Assembly (NCBI RefSeq): GCF_000214035.2
Contig: NZ_AFHG01000030.1
Location: 124,001-188,000 of the forward strand
Length of the DNA: 64,000 bases
Direction: 5' to 3'
From: Methyloversatilis universalis FAM5
Lineage (GTDB): Bacteria > Pseudomonadota > Gammaproteobacteria > Burkholderiales > Rhodocyclaceae
In this document: positions 1 through 9,334 of the stretch, piece by piece
Numbering within the stretch: the stretch's first letter is position 1
Layout of the letters: the number at the start of each line of letters is the position of its first letter
Notes under the pieces: generated by a model
Told to the model about the DNA's origin: nothing
The model's input: only the letters and a program-made list of their open reading frames with translations
Databases searched by the model: none
Translations under genes and position numbers: made by a program

Positions 1-1010
<1,010 letters not shown>

Positions 1011-1026
1011 GCCGGAGGGCGTACGC

Positions 1027-1689
1027 TCAGTAGCCGTTGTCCGGCGGCCAGCCGGCACCGGCGAAGGGCGGCTTGCGGCCGACCAGACCTTCGAGCAGTG
1101 TCAGTTCGGCGTCAGTGTGGTTGATCACGCCGGCGGCCGACATCATGTCGCCCCCCGGTTTGTCGCTGAGCCACAGCGGCTTGTCGTGATGCCGGGTGCG
1201 CACGATTTCGCGCTGCGCCGGGTCGCTGTTGCGGGCCAGTTCCGCCTCGCCGTAGCACAGACAGAAATAGGTGCGCTCTTCCGCCGCCTCGATGTAGCAG
1301 CCGGTGCCGCGTATGCCTATCGTGGCAGCCGGCGTGGCGATGCGTCGCTGACCCTTGTCGAACACCGACAGCAGCTTGCCGGTGATCACCCGCATCAGGC
1401 TGGCGGCTGCGCCGCTGCCGAACACCACCTGCGAGTCGCCGCGCTGCAGGAAGGCGTCGCGTCCCAGCACGTAGATGGCTTCCGAACCGGGGCCGGTGCG
1501 TATCGTGTCGCCCGGCCGTATTTCCATGTTGAAGCCCGCGGGTGCGCCGTTGATGCTCACCTCTCCGCGGAAGCCGCGCAGCCCGGTGCGGCTGTCGCGC
1601 GCCAGCGCGTCGCGCACCAGTGCCTCGAAAGCAAAGGGCGTGGCGGCACCTCCGGCCAGCAGGGTGGTGAGCATGCGTCGTCGGTCCAT
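1027..1689 (-). CDS. FecR-domain protein, orphan, probably exported
   Basis: 220 aa. The N-terminus has three consecutive arginines followed by a short hydrophobic Ala/Gly/Leu stretch, resembling a Tat-type signal (inference). The middle (about residues 40-135) matches the FecR fold: a GxVxING-like strand, RPGDTIRTGPGS, AIYVLGRDAFLQ, then VFDKGQRRIATPAATIGIRGTG. This last pattern is characteristic of FecR-domain proteins outside iron-signalling operons. No sigma factor or TonB receptor gene is adjacent, so a classical FecIR role is unlikely and a periplasmic sensing or scaffold role is a guess. The gene is convergent with the ATPase gene and starts at ATG 1689. Confidence 0.75.
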   Translation of the reverse strand: MDRRRMLTTLLAGGAATPFAFEALVRDALARDSRTGLRGFRGEVSINGAPAGFNMEIRPGDTIRTGPGSEAIYVLGRDAFLQRGDSQVVFGSGAAASLMRVITGKLLSVFDKGQRRIATPAATIGIRGTGCYIEAAEERTYFCLCYGEAELARNSDPAQREIVRTRHHDKPLWLSDKPGGDMMSAAGVINHTDAELTLLEGLVGRKPPFAGAGWPPDNGY

Positions 1690-1786
1690 CGTCGGTTCTC
1701 CGTCTGTCTGTGCGGCGGATTATCGCCCGGCGGAGGGCACCGTGCGGACGCATCCGTGCGGGACGGCCCGGACATCCGGGCGCAGG

Positions 1787-2278
1787 TCACGCGGCCGGCG
1801 TGTCGTCCGGACTGACCGCGTCGCCGAGCCGGATCAGCCCGCCGGAAATGACGCGCGCAGTGATGCCGCCGTGACCACGCATCACGTTGTAGCCGCCCTT
1901 GCCCAGATTGCTTTCCATCCGGGAGCAGGGATCGCAGGGGCCGGTGTATTCCAGCAGCGCGTCGCCGACGCGGAAGCGCTTGCCCTTGAGCGCCAGCAGG
2001 TTCAGCCCGCTCACCACGATGTTGCGGCGGACCAGACCCGGATCCAGCGTGCCCATGCCCAGCAGGTCGGCCACGGTCTGCAGGTGTTCGGCCTGTATCA
2101 GCGTGACCTGACGCTTGCCGCCCGGGCTGGCGTAGCGGTCGCCTTCCAGGCCGACTTCCTCGACCGCCTGCACGCGTTCGAGCACGCGCAGCGGCTGCAC
2201 CCGTACCGGGCGCACGCCTATCCATTCCACCCGTCCGGGCTGTGCGAAGGTGGCCGTGAGGGACTGCAGGGTATCCAT
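1787..2278 (-). CDS. MOSC-domain protein
   Basis: 163 aa. MOSC domains are beta-barrel sulfur or molybdenum-cofactor related domains found in Moco sulfurases and in the YiiM family. The central region shows GLEGDRYASPGGKRQVTL, an NIVVSG element and the conserved GPCDPCSRME motif containing the expected cysteines. The open frame runs further upstream to 2437, but family alignment supports the ATG at 2278 (MDTLQSL), and the extra upstream residues are low-complexity arginine-rich translation of imuB antisense sequence. It lies on the same strand just downstream of imuB (gap about 37 bp). A direct role with the mutasome is not implied. The substrate is unknown. Confidence 0.85.
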   Translation of the reverse strand: MDTLQSLTATFAQPGRVEWIGVRPVRVQPLRVLERVQAVEEVGLEGDRYASPGGKRQVTLIQAEHLQTVADLLGMGTLDPGLVRRNIVVSGLNLLALKGKRFRVGDALLEYTGPCDPCSRMESNLGKGGYNVMRGHGGITARVISGGLIRLGDAVSPDDTPAA

Positions 2279-2315
2279 CCGTAAGCTCTGTCGTTGGCGG
2301 TCTGCGGATGCTACT

Positions 2316-3770
2316 TCAGCCGAACACCCCGTGTAGATACCACCTATGGGGTGGGTGGTGCTCGCGGTAGATCCACAGCACCTCCTGCCGCGGACCGATG
2401 GCGATGCGGTAGTCGCGCAGCGCCTCGTTTGCCGCAAGCGGGGCGTCCAGACCGTCCCACCAGCCGGCTTCGATGCGCTCGCTGTCTTCCAGGCAGTGCA
2501 GCGGCCCGTGACGCCAGGGCTGACCGTCGCGTTCGGCCAGCGCCTCCGGTTCGGTCAGCAGCCACAGCGGACGTCGCGTGCGGGCCTGTCCGGGGCGGGC
2601 CGCGCCAGGCTCCGCCGGCTGTTGCGCACATTCCGGGCGCGGATCCGCGCTGCCGGACAGCGCATGCACCTTGTCATGACCGAGCCGGGCGCGCAGCCGT
2701 TCGACCAGCAGTGCGGCGGCCGCGCGGGTTTCCGCCAGCGAGGGTGCCTGGGCGCCGAACAGGTCGCGGCTGCGTCCGGGCATCAGCAGCCAGTCCGTCG
2801 CCTGCAGCCGCAGCGCAGCCACCGGTGCCGGCAGCGCGATGCGGGCCAGATGTTCACGGGCGAGACCGGCGAGCACCCGCGGGTCGCGCGTGGGCTGGCC
2901 GGTACGCAGGGTCAGTACGGTGGGCGGCTGTCCTTCATGTTCCAGTTCGAGCGCGCACTCGCCGACGCCGGACTGGGCGGCCGCCAGCCGGGCGCAGGCG
3001 GCACTGAACAGCCGGCTGGCGGCGAACAGCAGCACGTCACTGTCCTGACGCGGCACCGGCAGTTCGATACGGCTGTCGAGCCGGGGTGGCGCGCTGTGAT
3101 CGACTCGCAGATCGGGGCGCCTGCCCAGTGCCTGATCGAGCAGGGTGAGCAGCGGACCGGCATCGCGCAGGGCCAGCGCGCTGCGGGGCAGGGCCATCAG
3201 TTCACCCAGCGTGCGCAGCCCGGCATCGCGCAGCGGGAGCAGGGCGCCGCTTCCGGCGCCGGTCACCTCCAGCGGAAGCGGCGCCAGCGCGCCGGGCAAA
3301 GCGGCGACGTTGCGCACACGCTGGCCCGGCGCGCCGAGCGCGAGCCAGCGCGCGGCCCGCGGCGTGGGAGCGCAGGCAGACACCGATTCGAAGCCGGCGG
3401 CGGCCAGTGTGCGCTGCAGTGTCCGCAGCAGCGTGTCCAGCCCGCCGAACAGTTTCAGGCTGCCGGACAGTTCCAGCAGCAGCGCGTCGTCATCCAGGGA
3501 TACGTGGGGCGTGAAATGCAGTGCGCAGCCGGCCGCATCCTGCAGTGCAGCGGTTTCGGCCGCCGGCTCGCGGCTGCGGATGACGAGGTCCGGTGCTAGT
3601 GCCAGTGCGTCGGCCAGGCGCTGGCCGACGCGCACGCCCTGAGCCAGCGCAATCGCATCCAGCGCGATAACGCGCTGCCCCTGCGAGACCGCAAGGGGCC
3701 GCGTGCCGTCGCGGGTACGGAAGCGGGCCTGAAGAGGCCATTCGGGAAAGACCAGGGCCAGCCAGAGCAT
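2316..3770 (-). CDS. imuB: ImuB, Y-family DNA polymerase homologue of the SOS mutasome
   Basis: 484 aa. ImuB is a catalytically inactive Y-family polymerase-like protein that bridges the beta clamp and the error-prone polymerase ImuC/DnaE2 in damage-induced mutagenesis. The N-terminus (LWLALVFPEWPLQARF) aligns with the first palm strand but lacks the metal-binding Asp found in active DinB/UmuC, as expected for ImuB. The region LQDAAGCALHFTPHVSLD and the SGSLKLFGG motif are typical. The C-terminus (WYLHGVFG) is also typical. It follows imuA after 32 bp on the same strand, downstream of lexA. No dnaE2/imuC follows; a MOSC gene comes next. Confidence 0.92.
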   Translation of the reverse strand: MLWLALVFPEWPLQARFRTRDGTRPLAVSQGQRVIALDAIALAQGVRVGQRLADALALAPDLVIRSREPAAETAALQDAAGCALHFTPHVSLDDDALLLELSGSLKLFGGLDTLLRTLQRTLAAAGFESVSACAPTPRAARWLALGAPGQRVRNVAALPGALAPLPLEVTGAGSGALLPLRDAGLRTLGELMALPRSALALRDAGPLLTLLDQALGRRPDLRVDHSAPPRLDSRIELPVPRQDSDVLLFAASRLFSAACARLAAAQSGVGECALELEHEGQPPTVLTLRTGQPTRDPRVLAGLAREHLARIALPAPVAALRLQATDWLLMPGRSRDLFGAQAPSLAETRAAAALLVERLRARLGHDKVHALSGSADPRPECAQQPAEPGAARPGQARTRRPLWLLTEPEALAERDGQPWRHGPLHCLEDSERIEAGWWDGLDAPLAANEALRDYRIAIGPRQEVLWIYREHHPPHRWYLHGVFG

Positions 3771-3802
3771 GTCGTGCGTGCAGTCGTCATCGTGCCATCC
3801 GG

Positions 3803-4525
3803 TCAGGCGATCAGCGTAAGCGCCGGCCGGCGGATCGGGCCGGCGGCGGGCGAGGGCAATGAGGGAGAGGACAAAGGGGGCGGCATGCTGAAGGCACGGG
3901 TGCGCAGGTACAGCGGCGTGCTGGCCGGTCGGCCGCGGCGCTTCAGGATGTCCACGCGCAGTGCGTGCGCCGGACCGGGCGACAGCTGCAGACGCAGGCC
4001 TGCCGGCGAAGGCCGCTGTCTGTCATGGGCAGGCCGGAACAGCAGCACGGGCAGGGGAGTGGCGCGTGCGGCCAGCTGGAGGCGGCGCAGCATGGCGGTG
4101 TCCGCCTTGTCCAGCCAGCCGGCCAGTCCGGTACAGGCCCCGGATTCCAGCGCCTGGCGCAAGGCCCACACGCGTTCGGCCGGTCGCTCGGCGTCAATCA
4201 GCAGCAGGCGGGGTGTGTACAGACCCGCCGCGGCGAGCGCGGGCAGGTGAGGGCGCGCCGGCGGGCTCACCCAGACCAGCCAGCCTTCGCGACGGCTGGC
4301 GGCAGCCATCCACGGCAGCAGCAGCGACATTTCGCCGTGCCCCTGGCAATCGCTCAGCACTTCGGTCAGTTCACCCACAGGCCAGCCTCCGCCCGGCAGC
4401 TCGGCATCGAGTGCGGGATGGCCGCTCGGGATGCCCGGCTGCGCGGAGTCCGGCAGATCATTCGCGGCCCAGATGTCGCTGCGCTGCTGCAGCACCGGCG
4501 CGAGCGCGGCGTTGCGGTGCTTCAT
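3803..4525 (-). CDS. imuA: ImuA, RecA-like/SulA-like translesion synthesis accessory protein
   Basis: 240 aa. ImuA is a RecA-fold protein acting with ImuB in SOS-induced mutagenesis. The core reads like other ImuA proteins: [24 protein letters not shown] near residue 35, then [15 protein letters not shown], and [25 protein letters not shown]. The start is fixed by a 4-bp ATGA overlap with the lexA stop (4522-4525), so translation is coupled to lexA and transcription should come from the LexA-controlled promoter. The C-terminal 40 residues are Pro/Ser rich and poorly conserved. Confidence 0.9.
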   Translation of the reverse strand: MKHRNAALAPVLQQRSDIWAANDLPDSAQPGIPSGHPALDAELPGGGWPVGELTEVLSDCQGHGEMSLLLPWMAAASRREGWLVWVSPPARPHLPALAAAGLYTPRLLLIDAERPAERVWALRQALESGACTGLAGWLDKADTAMLRRLQLAARATPLPVLLFRPAHDRQRPSPAGLRLQLSPGPAHALRVDILKRRGRPASTPLYLRTRAFSMPPPLSSPSLPSPAAGPIRRPALTLIA

Positions 4526-5130
4526 TTTGAGCCGCCGTTGCGGATGAGGCCGACCATGACTCCTTCGATCACCAGCGGTTCGTGCCGGGTGTCGACCACG
4601 ATGGGGCTGAAGTCCGGATTTTCGGGCAGCAGTTCGACCTGGCTGCCGGTGCGTCTGAAGCGCTTGACCGTCACTTCGTCCTGCAGCCGGGCGACGATGA
4701 TCTGCCCGTTGCGTGCTTCCGGCGTGGCATGCACCGCCAGCAGGTCACCATCCAGGATGCCGGCGTCCCGCATGCTCAGGCCGCGCACCCGCAGCAGGTA
4801 ATCGGCGCGGGGCGAGAACATCGATGGATCGACCTGATAGCGACCCTGTACGTGGGCATCGGCGAGGATGGGGTTGCCGGCAGCCACCCGGCCCACCAGC
4901 GGAATGCCCGGCGCTTCGGCAAGACGTATGCCGCGTGCGCGCCCTTCATCGAGGCTGATGGCGCCCTTGCGCGCCAGCGCTCGCAGGTGGGTTTCAGCGG
5001 CATTCGGCGAACGGAAGCCGAAGGCCTGTGCAATTTCGGCGCGGGTCGGCGGGCTGCCGCGTTCGCTGACGGCGTCGCGGATCAGTTGCAGGATTTCCTG
5101 CTGACGGGGGGTCAGGCTGTCGTTCGACAT
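4522..5130 (-). CDS. lexA: LexA repressor
   Basis: 202 aa, the same length as Escherichia coli LexA. It is the repressor of the SOS regulon and undergoes RecA*-stimulated self-cleavage. The winged helix-turn-helix occupies residues 1-70 ([21 protein letters not shown]). The cleavage site Ala84-Gly85 (VAAGNP), nucleophile Ser119 (GLSMRD) and general base Lys156 (VTVKRF) fall at the same residue numbers as in E. coli. A LexA box lies 27 bp upstream, so the gene is autoregulated. It forms an operon with imuA (ATGA overlap) and imuB. Confidence 0.98.
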   Translation of the reverse strand: MSNDSLTPRQQEILQLIRDAVSERGSPPTRAEIAQAFGFRSPNAAETHLRALARKGAISLDEGRARGIRLAEAPGIPLVGRVAAGNPILADAHVQGRYQVDPSMFSPRADYLLRVRGLSMRDAGILDGDLLAVHATPEARNGQIIVARLQDEVTVKRFRRTGSQVELLPENPDFSPIVVDTRHEPLVIEGVMVGLIRNGGSK

Positions 5131-5157
5131 GGCGCCAGAGCGTATATTTTCCGATGA

Positions 5158-5173
5158 CTGTATTTTTATACAG
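5158..5173 (-). promoter_or_regulatory. LexA-binding SOS box
   Basis: CTGTATTTTTATACAG is 16 bp with perfect CTGTAT/ATACAG half-sites, matching the classical E. coli-type LexA consensus (CTG-N10-CAG with an AT-rich core). It is centred about 35 bp upstream of the lexA ATG, where it would overlap the promoter. It predicts SOS control of lexA-imuA-imuB. Confidence 0.93.
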
Positions 5174-5403
5174 TTATCGGCGCCGGGGCAAGTGTCGTGC
5201 GAACGGATTGTCGAGAATTGTTACATCAGCCGGGTCAGGCGCTGGTCCGCATGAGCCGAACGGCTCATCTCCGGTCATCGCCAGCTTCATGAAACTGCAG
5301 GGTTTTGTCGCAATGCACCATCGCTGTCCTAGGACTTTGGTCTGAGTGAAGGTGTGTCGGACAGCTTTACAGCGGGTGCCGCAGGCACGGCTGTGGACAA
5401 CAA

Positions 5404-5425
5404 AAAAGCACCCGAAGGTGCTTTT
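5404..5425 (-). terminator. Rho-independent terminator of the PEP-CTERM gene
   Basis: Stem AAAAGCACC/GGTGCTTTT with 9 perfect pairs. Read on the minus strand, the loop is a C(UUCG)G tetraloop and the 3' arm runs into a T tract. It sits about 20 bp after the stop of the PEP-CTERM gene and isolates it from lexA further downstream. The remaining sequence between it and the LexA box (5174-5403) holds no convincing gene. Confidence 0.9.
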
Positions 5426-5446
5426 CTGTTCTGAGGCCGGTGAAGC

Positions 5447-5941
5447 TCAGCTCATGCGACGCTTGGCCATCAGACCCAGCATGCCGAGGCCTGCGAGCAT
5501 CATGGCGTAGGTGTCGGCTTCCGGCACCGGGGCGAGCGGTGCAGTGGTCGACGTCAGCGCCAGAACACCACCCAGGTTACCGGTCGTGCTGCCCGTCACC
5601 TTGTAGTAGTAGTCGCCGGCGAGCAGGCCGTTGGCGGTGAATGCAGTGCCGAAGCTGTATGCGGACAGGAACTGGTCGACTGCACCGGTTTCCTTGTACA
5701 GCCAGACGATGCTGTCAGCGCCCAGCCCGAAATACGGGCTCGCTTCGACCGATACGGCAATCGTGGTGAGCGACGTGGTCGGTGCAGTCAGAGAGAAGTT
5801 GAAAATCTCGGTGAACGATCCGTTGAGCGACTTGATACCGGTTTCGATCGGGTCGTGAGTACCCCAGTTGGTCGTCGCTGCCTGCGCAGCGCCCACCATC
5901 AGGAGACCGCCGACTGCTGCTGCGATCAAGGTTTTCTTCAT
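5447..5941 (-). CDS. PEP-CTERM sorting-domain protein (FxDxF-like)
   Basis: 164 aa. Predicted exported protein anchored or processed by the exosortase system of exopolysaccharide-making Gram-negatives. It has an N-terminal signal peptide (MKKTLIAAAVGGLLMVGAAQA), then a beta-rich body containing GSFTEIFNFSL, which resembles the FxDxF motif with Glu in place of Asp. The C-terminus is a typical PEP-CTERM tripartite signal: VPEADTYAMMLAGLG, a hydrophobic segment, then KRR. The open frame extends nine codons upstream, but the ATG at 5941 gives the signal peptide directly and is preceded by an AGGA-like ribosome site. Single gene with its own terminator. No exosortase gene is in the window. Confidence 0.88.
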   Translation of the reverse strand: MKKTLIAAAVGGLLMVGAAQAATTNWGTHDPIETGIKSLNGSFTEIFNFSLTAPTTSLTTIAVSVEASPYFGLGADSIVWLYKETGAVDQFLSAYSFGTAFTANGLLAGDYYYKVTGSTTGNLGGVLALTSTTAPLAPVPEADTYAMMLAGLGMLGLMAKRRMS

Positions 5942-6348
5942 TTCCTGTCCTTTCACAAAAAGTGACAAAGTGGAGTCCTGATTTTTGCAAGAACATCAGT
6001 CACCTACAATCTTCGACCGGTCGCTCATTTGAAACGACAAGTAAGCGGTCGGACAGTGTCCGGCAGGTGACGTCTGGTTCTGGAGATACTGCTATGCAAG
6101 ATGCAGGCCAGATATGTCCTTGGCAGATCCATTCTGAAGAGGATTCTTCAGGTTATTGAATCCGAAGTGAATCCTAGTCGGGGTGTCCTCTGTTCATCTG
6201 TCGGTGTCCGCTGACTTTCTGGTGCATCGCGCACACATTTGTGCAATGCGGCGCCGGCTTTTTTTACAGGGCCGTGAACGCCGCTGATAGAATCCGGACG
6301 TCTCCGGATCACCGGATTCCGGTCGCTCGCCGGGAATGGGAGGTGCGC
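5942..6348. other. Intergenic region between divergent PEP-CTERM and peroxiredoxin genes
   Basis: About 400 bp, less GC-rich than the flanking genes, presumably with both promoters. I see a 7-bp-arm hairpin at 6134-6151 (CTGAAGA/TCTTCAG), a small GCACA/TGTGC hairpin at 6231-6244, and GTAAGCGGTC at 6041-6050, which matches half of the acs-upstream repeat. No convincing sigma-54 promoter and no gene. Confidence 0.5.
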
Positions 6349-6909
6349 ATGCTCAGTGCAGGACAACCCGCTCCGCTGTTCGAACTGCCGGATGCCGATC
6401 TGGAACTGTTCAATCTGCTCGACGCCCTGGGCCGGCACCTGATGGTGCTGTATTTCTACGCCAAGGACGACACGCCGGGCTGTACGGCCCAGGCCATCGA
6501 ATTCAGCGATCTGGAAGAGGAGTTCAGGCGCTGCGACTGTTCCGTGCTCGGTGTGAGCCGGGACGAATGCTTTACCCACGCAGATTTCCGCGACAAGCAT
6601 GGCCTGACCGTCCGCCTGCTGTCGGACCTCGAGGGCGAGGTCAGCCGGCGCTATGGCGTCTGGCGCGAGCGCGAGATCGACGGAAAGCTGCGTTTCTGCA
6701 TGACCCGATCGACGTTCATCATCGATCGGAAAGGTGTCATACGACACGCCGAATATGGCGTGAATCCGCGCGGGCACGCGGGAGAAATACTGGAGCGCGT
6801 GCGCGCACTGCATACGAAAGGAATCAGGAATGCTCATCAGCAAGAACTCGGTCGTCACCCTCAAGTACAGCGTGACCGATCCGGACGGCAACATGGTCGA
6901 TCCGGGTGA
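6349..6909 (+). CDS. Peroxiredoxin, Bcp/PrxQ family
   Basis: 186 aa. Thiol peroxidase reducing hydroperoxides. The peroxidatic cysteine is Cys45 in DDTPGCTAQA, the same number as in E. coli Bcp. The resolving Cys50 of classical Bcp is Ile here, so a 1-Cys or different resolving mechanism is likely. Thr and Arg of the active site (TPGCT; MTRSTFIID) are present. The start at 6349 follows a GGGAGG sequence; the longer frame from 6241 is not conserved-looking. The stop lies 80 bp inside slyD, giving an unusual C-terminal extension (LGRHPQ onward). A sequencing frameshift or late stop loss could explain it. Confidence 0.9.
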   Translation: MLSAGQPAPLFELPDADLELFNLLDALGRHLMVLYFYAKDDTPGCTAQAIEFSDLEEEFRRCDCSVLGVSRDECFTHADFRDKHGLTVRLLSDLEGEVSRRYGVWREREIDGKLRFCMTRSTFIIDRKGVIRHAEYGVNPRGHAGEILERVRALHTKGIRNAHQQELGRHPQVQRDRSGRQHGRSG

Positions 6910-7309
6910 GGCGCCGCTGGCTTATCTGCACGGCGGCTACGGCGGCATTTTCCAGCCGATCGAGGAAGCGCTGGAAGGCAAGCAGGTGGGCGACGAGGTG
7001 GTCGTGAAGCTGCAGCCGGAAGATGCATTCGGTGAATACGACGAGGACCTGGTGGAGATCGAGTCGCGTGCCAACTTCCCGGACAACATCGAAGTGGGCA
7101 TGCAGTTCGAGCGCGTCAGTGAAGACGGCGAGGAAGAAGGCCTGTACACCGTGACCGACATCGCCGAAGACCGCGTCGTGATCGACGGCAACCATCCGCT
7201 GGCCGGCACCGCCCTGGTGTTCTCGTGCTCGGTGGCCGCGGTGCGTGCCGCCTCTGCGGAAGAACTTTCTCACGGTCACGTGCACGGCGAGCACGGTCAC
7301 CACCACTGA
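6830..7309 (+). CDS. slyD: FKBP-type peptidyl-prolyl isomerase, SlyD family
   Basis: 159 aa. Cytoplasmic prolyl isomerase/chaperone. An FKBP half-domain (GEAPLAYLHGGYGGIFQPIEEAL) is followed by the insert-in-flap domain (EDAFGEYDEDLVEI through MQFE) and the rest of FKBP (IDGNHPLAGTALVF). A short His-rich tail (HGHVHGEHGHHH) suits metal binding, as in SlyD, which donates nickel to hydrogenase in other bacteria. The ATG at 6830 has AGGAATCAGGA just upstream. It overlaps the 3' end of the peroxiredoxin gene by 80 bp in another frame. Confidence 0.95.
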   Translation: MLISKNSVVTLKYSVTDPDGNMVDPGEAPLAYLHGGYGGIFQPIEEALEGKQVGDEVVVKLQPEDAFGEYDEDLVEIESRANFPDNIEVGMQFERVSEDGEEEGLYTVTDIAEDRVVIDGNHPLAGTALVFSCSVAAVRAASAEELSHGHVHGEHGHHH

Positions 7310-7323
7310 GACTGATACGCTGC

Positions 7324-7350
7324 GCCGGCTGTCGAAAAATGACAGCCGGC
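7324..7350 (+). terminator. Hairpin after slyD
   Basis: Perfect 10-bp stem GCCGGCTGTC/GACAGCCGGC with loop GAAAAAT, 14 bp after the slyD stop. It has no T tract, so it may be a terminator of the Rho-assisted kind or an RNA 3' end stabiliser. Confidence 0.55.
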
Positions 7351-7425
7351 AGCTGATTCATCGCGCCCGTCAGGGCGTGCCTGCCGCACCCCCACCCCTG
7401 TACCTCATTCACCTGCGGAGCATCC

Positions 7426-8442
7426 ATGTCGCGCGTGCTGGTCACCGGTGGCGCGGGCTATATCGGCTCGCACACCTGCATCGAACTGATGGCGGCAGGC
7501 CACGAAGTGGTCGTCGTCGACAACCTGTGCAACAGCAAGCACGAGTCGCTGGTGCGGGTTGAACGCATTGCCGGCCGGCCGATCGCCGCCTTCGTGCAGG
7601 CGGACATCCGTGACCGGGCAGCGATGCGCGCGGTGTTCGCGGCCCATGCGATCGACGCGGTGATCCATTTCGCCGGCCTGAAAGCGGTCGGCGAGTCGGT
7701 GGCCAAGCCGCTCGAGTACTACGACAACAACGTCAGCGGTACGGTCGCACTGTGCGAGGTGATGGCTGAGGCGGGCGTGAAGACGCTGGCCTTCTCGTCG
7801 TCGGCGACCGTGTACGGCGATCCGGCTTCGGTGCCGATCCGCGAGGACTTTCCGACCGGGCCGACCAATCCCTACGGTCGCTCGAAGTGGATGGTGGAAT
7901 ACCTGCTGCGCGACCTGGTCGCGGCCGATCCGAGCTGGCGCGTCGCGCTGTTGCGCTATTTCAATCCGGTCGGCGCGCACGAATCCGGCCTGATCGGTGA
8001 AGACCCGAACGGCCTGCCGAACAACCTGATGCCTTTCGTGAGCCAGGTGGCGGTCGGCAAGCTGCAGGAACTGCGCGTGTTCGGCGGCGACTGGCCAACG
8101 CCTGACGGCACCGGTGTGCGCGATTACATCCATGTGCTTGACCTGGCTCAAGGCCATGTCAAGGCCATCGACTACCTTGTGAAACATCCGGGCCTGCTGA
8201 CGGTGAATCTGGGTACCGGCCGTGGCTACAGCGTGCTCGAAGTGGTGCGTGCGTTCGAGGTGGCCAGCGGTCGCCCGGTGCCCTATCGCATCGTCGACCG
8301 CCGGCCCGGTGACATCGCGCAGTGCTATGCCGACCCGGAGCACGCAAACCGGCTGCTGGGCTGGAAAGCAACGCGTGATCTTGCGCAGATGTGCGCCGAT
8401 GCGTGGTCCTGGCAGCGTGGCAACCCGCAGGGCTACGCCTGA
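7426..8442 (+). CDS. galE: UDP-glucose 4-epimerase
   Basis: 338 aa, the usual GalE length. It interconverts UDP-glucose and UDP-galactose with bound NAD, supplying surface polysaccharides. The Rossmann motif GGAGYIG sits at residues 8-14. The catalytic Ser is in FSSSATVYG (124-126), and the catalytic Tyr150 and Lys154 are in NPYGRSK. The substrate region [18 protein letters not shown] is intact. The start ATG at 7426 follows a GGAG site. Stands alone between slyD and a small unknown gene. Confidence 0.97.
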   Translation: MSRVLVTGGAGYIGSHTCIELMAAGHEVVVVDNLCNSKHESLVRVERIAGRPIAAFVQADIRDRAAMRAVFAAHAIDAVIHFAGLKAVGESVAKPLEYYDNNVSGTVALCEVMAEAGVKTLAFSSSATVYGDPASVPIREDFPTGPTNPYGRSKWMVEYLLRDLVAADPSWRVALLRYFNPVGAHESGLIGEDPNGLPNNLMPFVSQVAVGKLQELRVFGGDWPTPDGTGVRDYIHVLDLAQGHVKAIDYLVKHPGLLTVNLGTGRGYSVLEVVRAFEVASGRPVPYRIVDRRPGDIAQCYADPEHANRLLGWKATRDLAQMCADAWSWQRGNPQGYA

Positions 8443-8557
8443 CGGGGCTTCCGTCCGGACGGCCCGATCGACCGGTCGGGTCGCGATAGATGCGGCCGGC
8501 CGCTTCGTGTTACATCAGCGCCTGCGTTGTGTTCAGATCCAGCCCGGGAGGATGTCC

Positions 8558-8800
8558 ATGCACCTTCAAGTCATGTCCGACAAAGCCCATGCGTCCGACC
8601 AGGAGCACTGTGCGCGGATCTTCCGTCAGCTGCTGGATGCCCTCGAGCACGACACGCCTTTCGATTTGCAGCTGCTCTATCAGCTGCCTTATGCCGACTT
8701 CGACCTGGCGCTGAACGCGCTGCGCGAGTGGCGTTCGCAGCGCTACGTGTGGCTGCTTGAACATCCGGTCGAAGGCGCCTGGCGCAGCCACGCCAGCTGA
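8558..8800 (+). CDS. Hypothetical small acidic protein, 80 aa
   Basis: I do not recognise the family. Start ATG at 8558 is chosen because a strong GGGAGG ribosome site lies six bases upstream; the upstream in-frame ATG at 8552 is too close to it. No signal peptide or membrane segment. The sequence is mostly helical in character, with a Phe-Asp-Leu-Gln-Leu-Leu and Tyr-Ala-Asp-Phe-Asp-Leu-Ala-Leu pattern and a C-terminal RYVWLLEHPVEG element. It sits 48 bp upstream of three pseudopilin-like genes on the same strand, so it may be co-transcribed, but no role in secretion can be shown. Confidence 0.65.
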   Translation: MHLQVMSDKAHASDQEHCARIFRQLLDALEHDTPFDLQLLYQLPYADFDLALNALREWRSQRYVWLLEHPVEGAWRSHAS

Positions 8801-8848
8801 TTCCGTTCTGTCACGGAGCGGTGACAGGGCTGTGTTAGCCTGCGGCGC

Positions 8849-9334
8849 ATGTCGCGCCTTTACCGACTTTCCCGCGGTTTCACGCTGATCGAGCTGATGG
8901 TGGTGGTGGCCATCGTCGGCATTCTCGCCACCATGGCCATGCCCATGGTGGAACTGGCGCGCGTGCGCGCCAACGAGGCGGAACTGCGCACCGCGCTGCG
9001 GCAGATCCGCACCGCGCTCGACGACTACAGGAAGGCCTGGGACGAAGGCCGGATCGAGAAAAAGACCGGCGCCAGCGGCTATCCGCCCAGTCTGGATGTG
9101 CTGGTCAATGGCGTGCGCGACGTGAAGCAGCCGAACGACGCGAAGATCTACTTCCTGCGCCGCGTGCCGCGCGACCCTTTCAATGCGGACATGAGCGTAC
9201 CGCCGGAACGGACCTGGGGGCTGCGCAGCTATGCCAGTCCGCCGGACGAACCGGCGCCCGGGGCCGACGTGTTCGATGTGTATTCGCTGTCTGGCCGGAC
9301 GGGCCTGAATGGCGTGCCCTACCGGAACTGGTGA
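8849..9334 (+). CDS. Type II secretion/type IV pilin-like pseudopilin
   Basis: 161 aa. Class III prepilin signal RGFTLIELMVVVAIVGILAT: cleavage after Gly, mature Phe1, Glu5, then the hydrophobic helix. The body (ALRQIRTALDDYRKAWDEG through FLRRVPRDPF) has the GspG-like layout of a long helix followed by a short beta region with a conserved PRDPF element. The C-terminus ends in a YSLSGRTGLNGVPYRNW pattern typical of GspG-like minor proteins. First of three packed pseudopilin genes: its stop overlaps the next start as TGATG. Confidence 0.88.
   Translation: MSRLYRLSRGFTLIELMVVVAIVGILATMAMPMVELARVRANEAELRTALRQIRTALDDYRKAWDEGRIEKKTGASGYPPSLDVLVNGVRDVKQPNDAKIYFLRRVPRDPFNADMSVPPERTWGLRSYASPPDEPAPGADVFDVYSLSGRTGLNGVPYRNW

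Noticed and set aside
5942-6000. Sigma-54 promoter for the PEP-CTERM gene
   Set aside because: A TTGCA -12-like element exists on the minus strand, but the required GG at -24 is absent at the correct spacing.
6041-6056. Possible third copy of the acetate-type repeat upstream of the PEP-CTERM gene
   Set aside because: GTAAGCGGTC matches the first half, but the second half-site reads GACAG instead of GTAAG, so it is not a convincing site.
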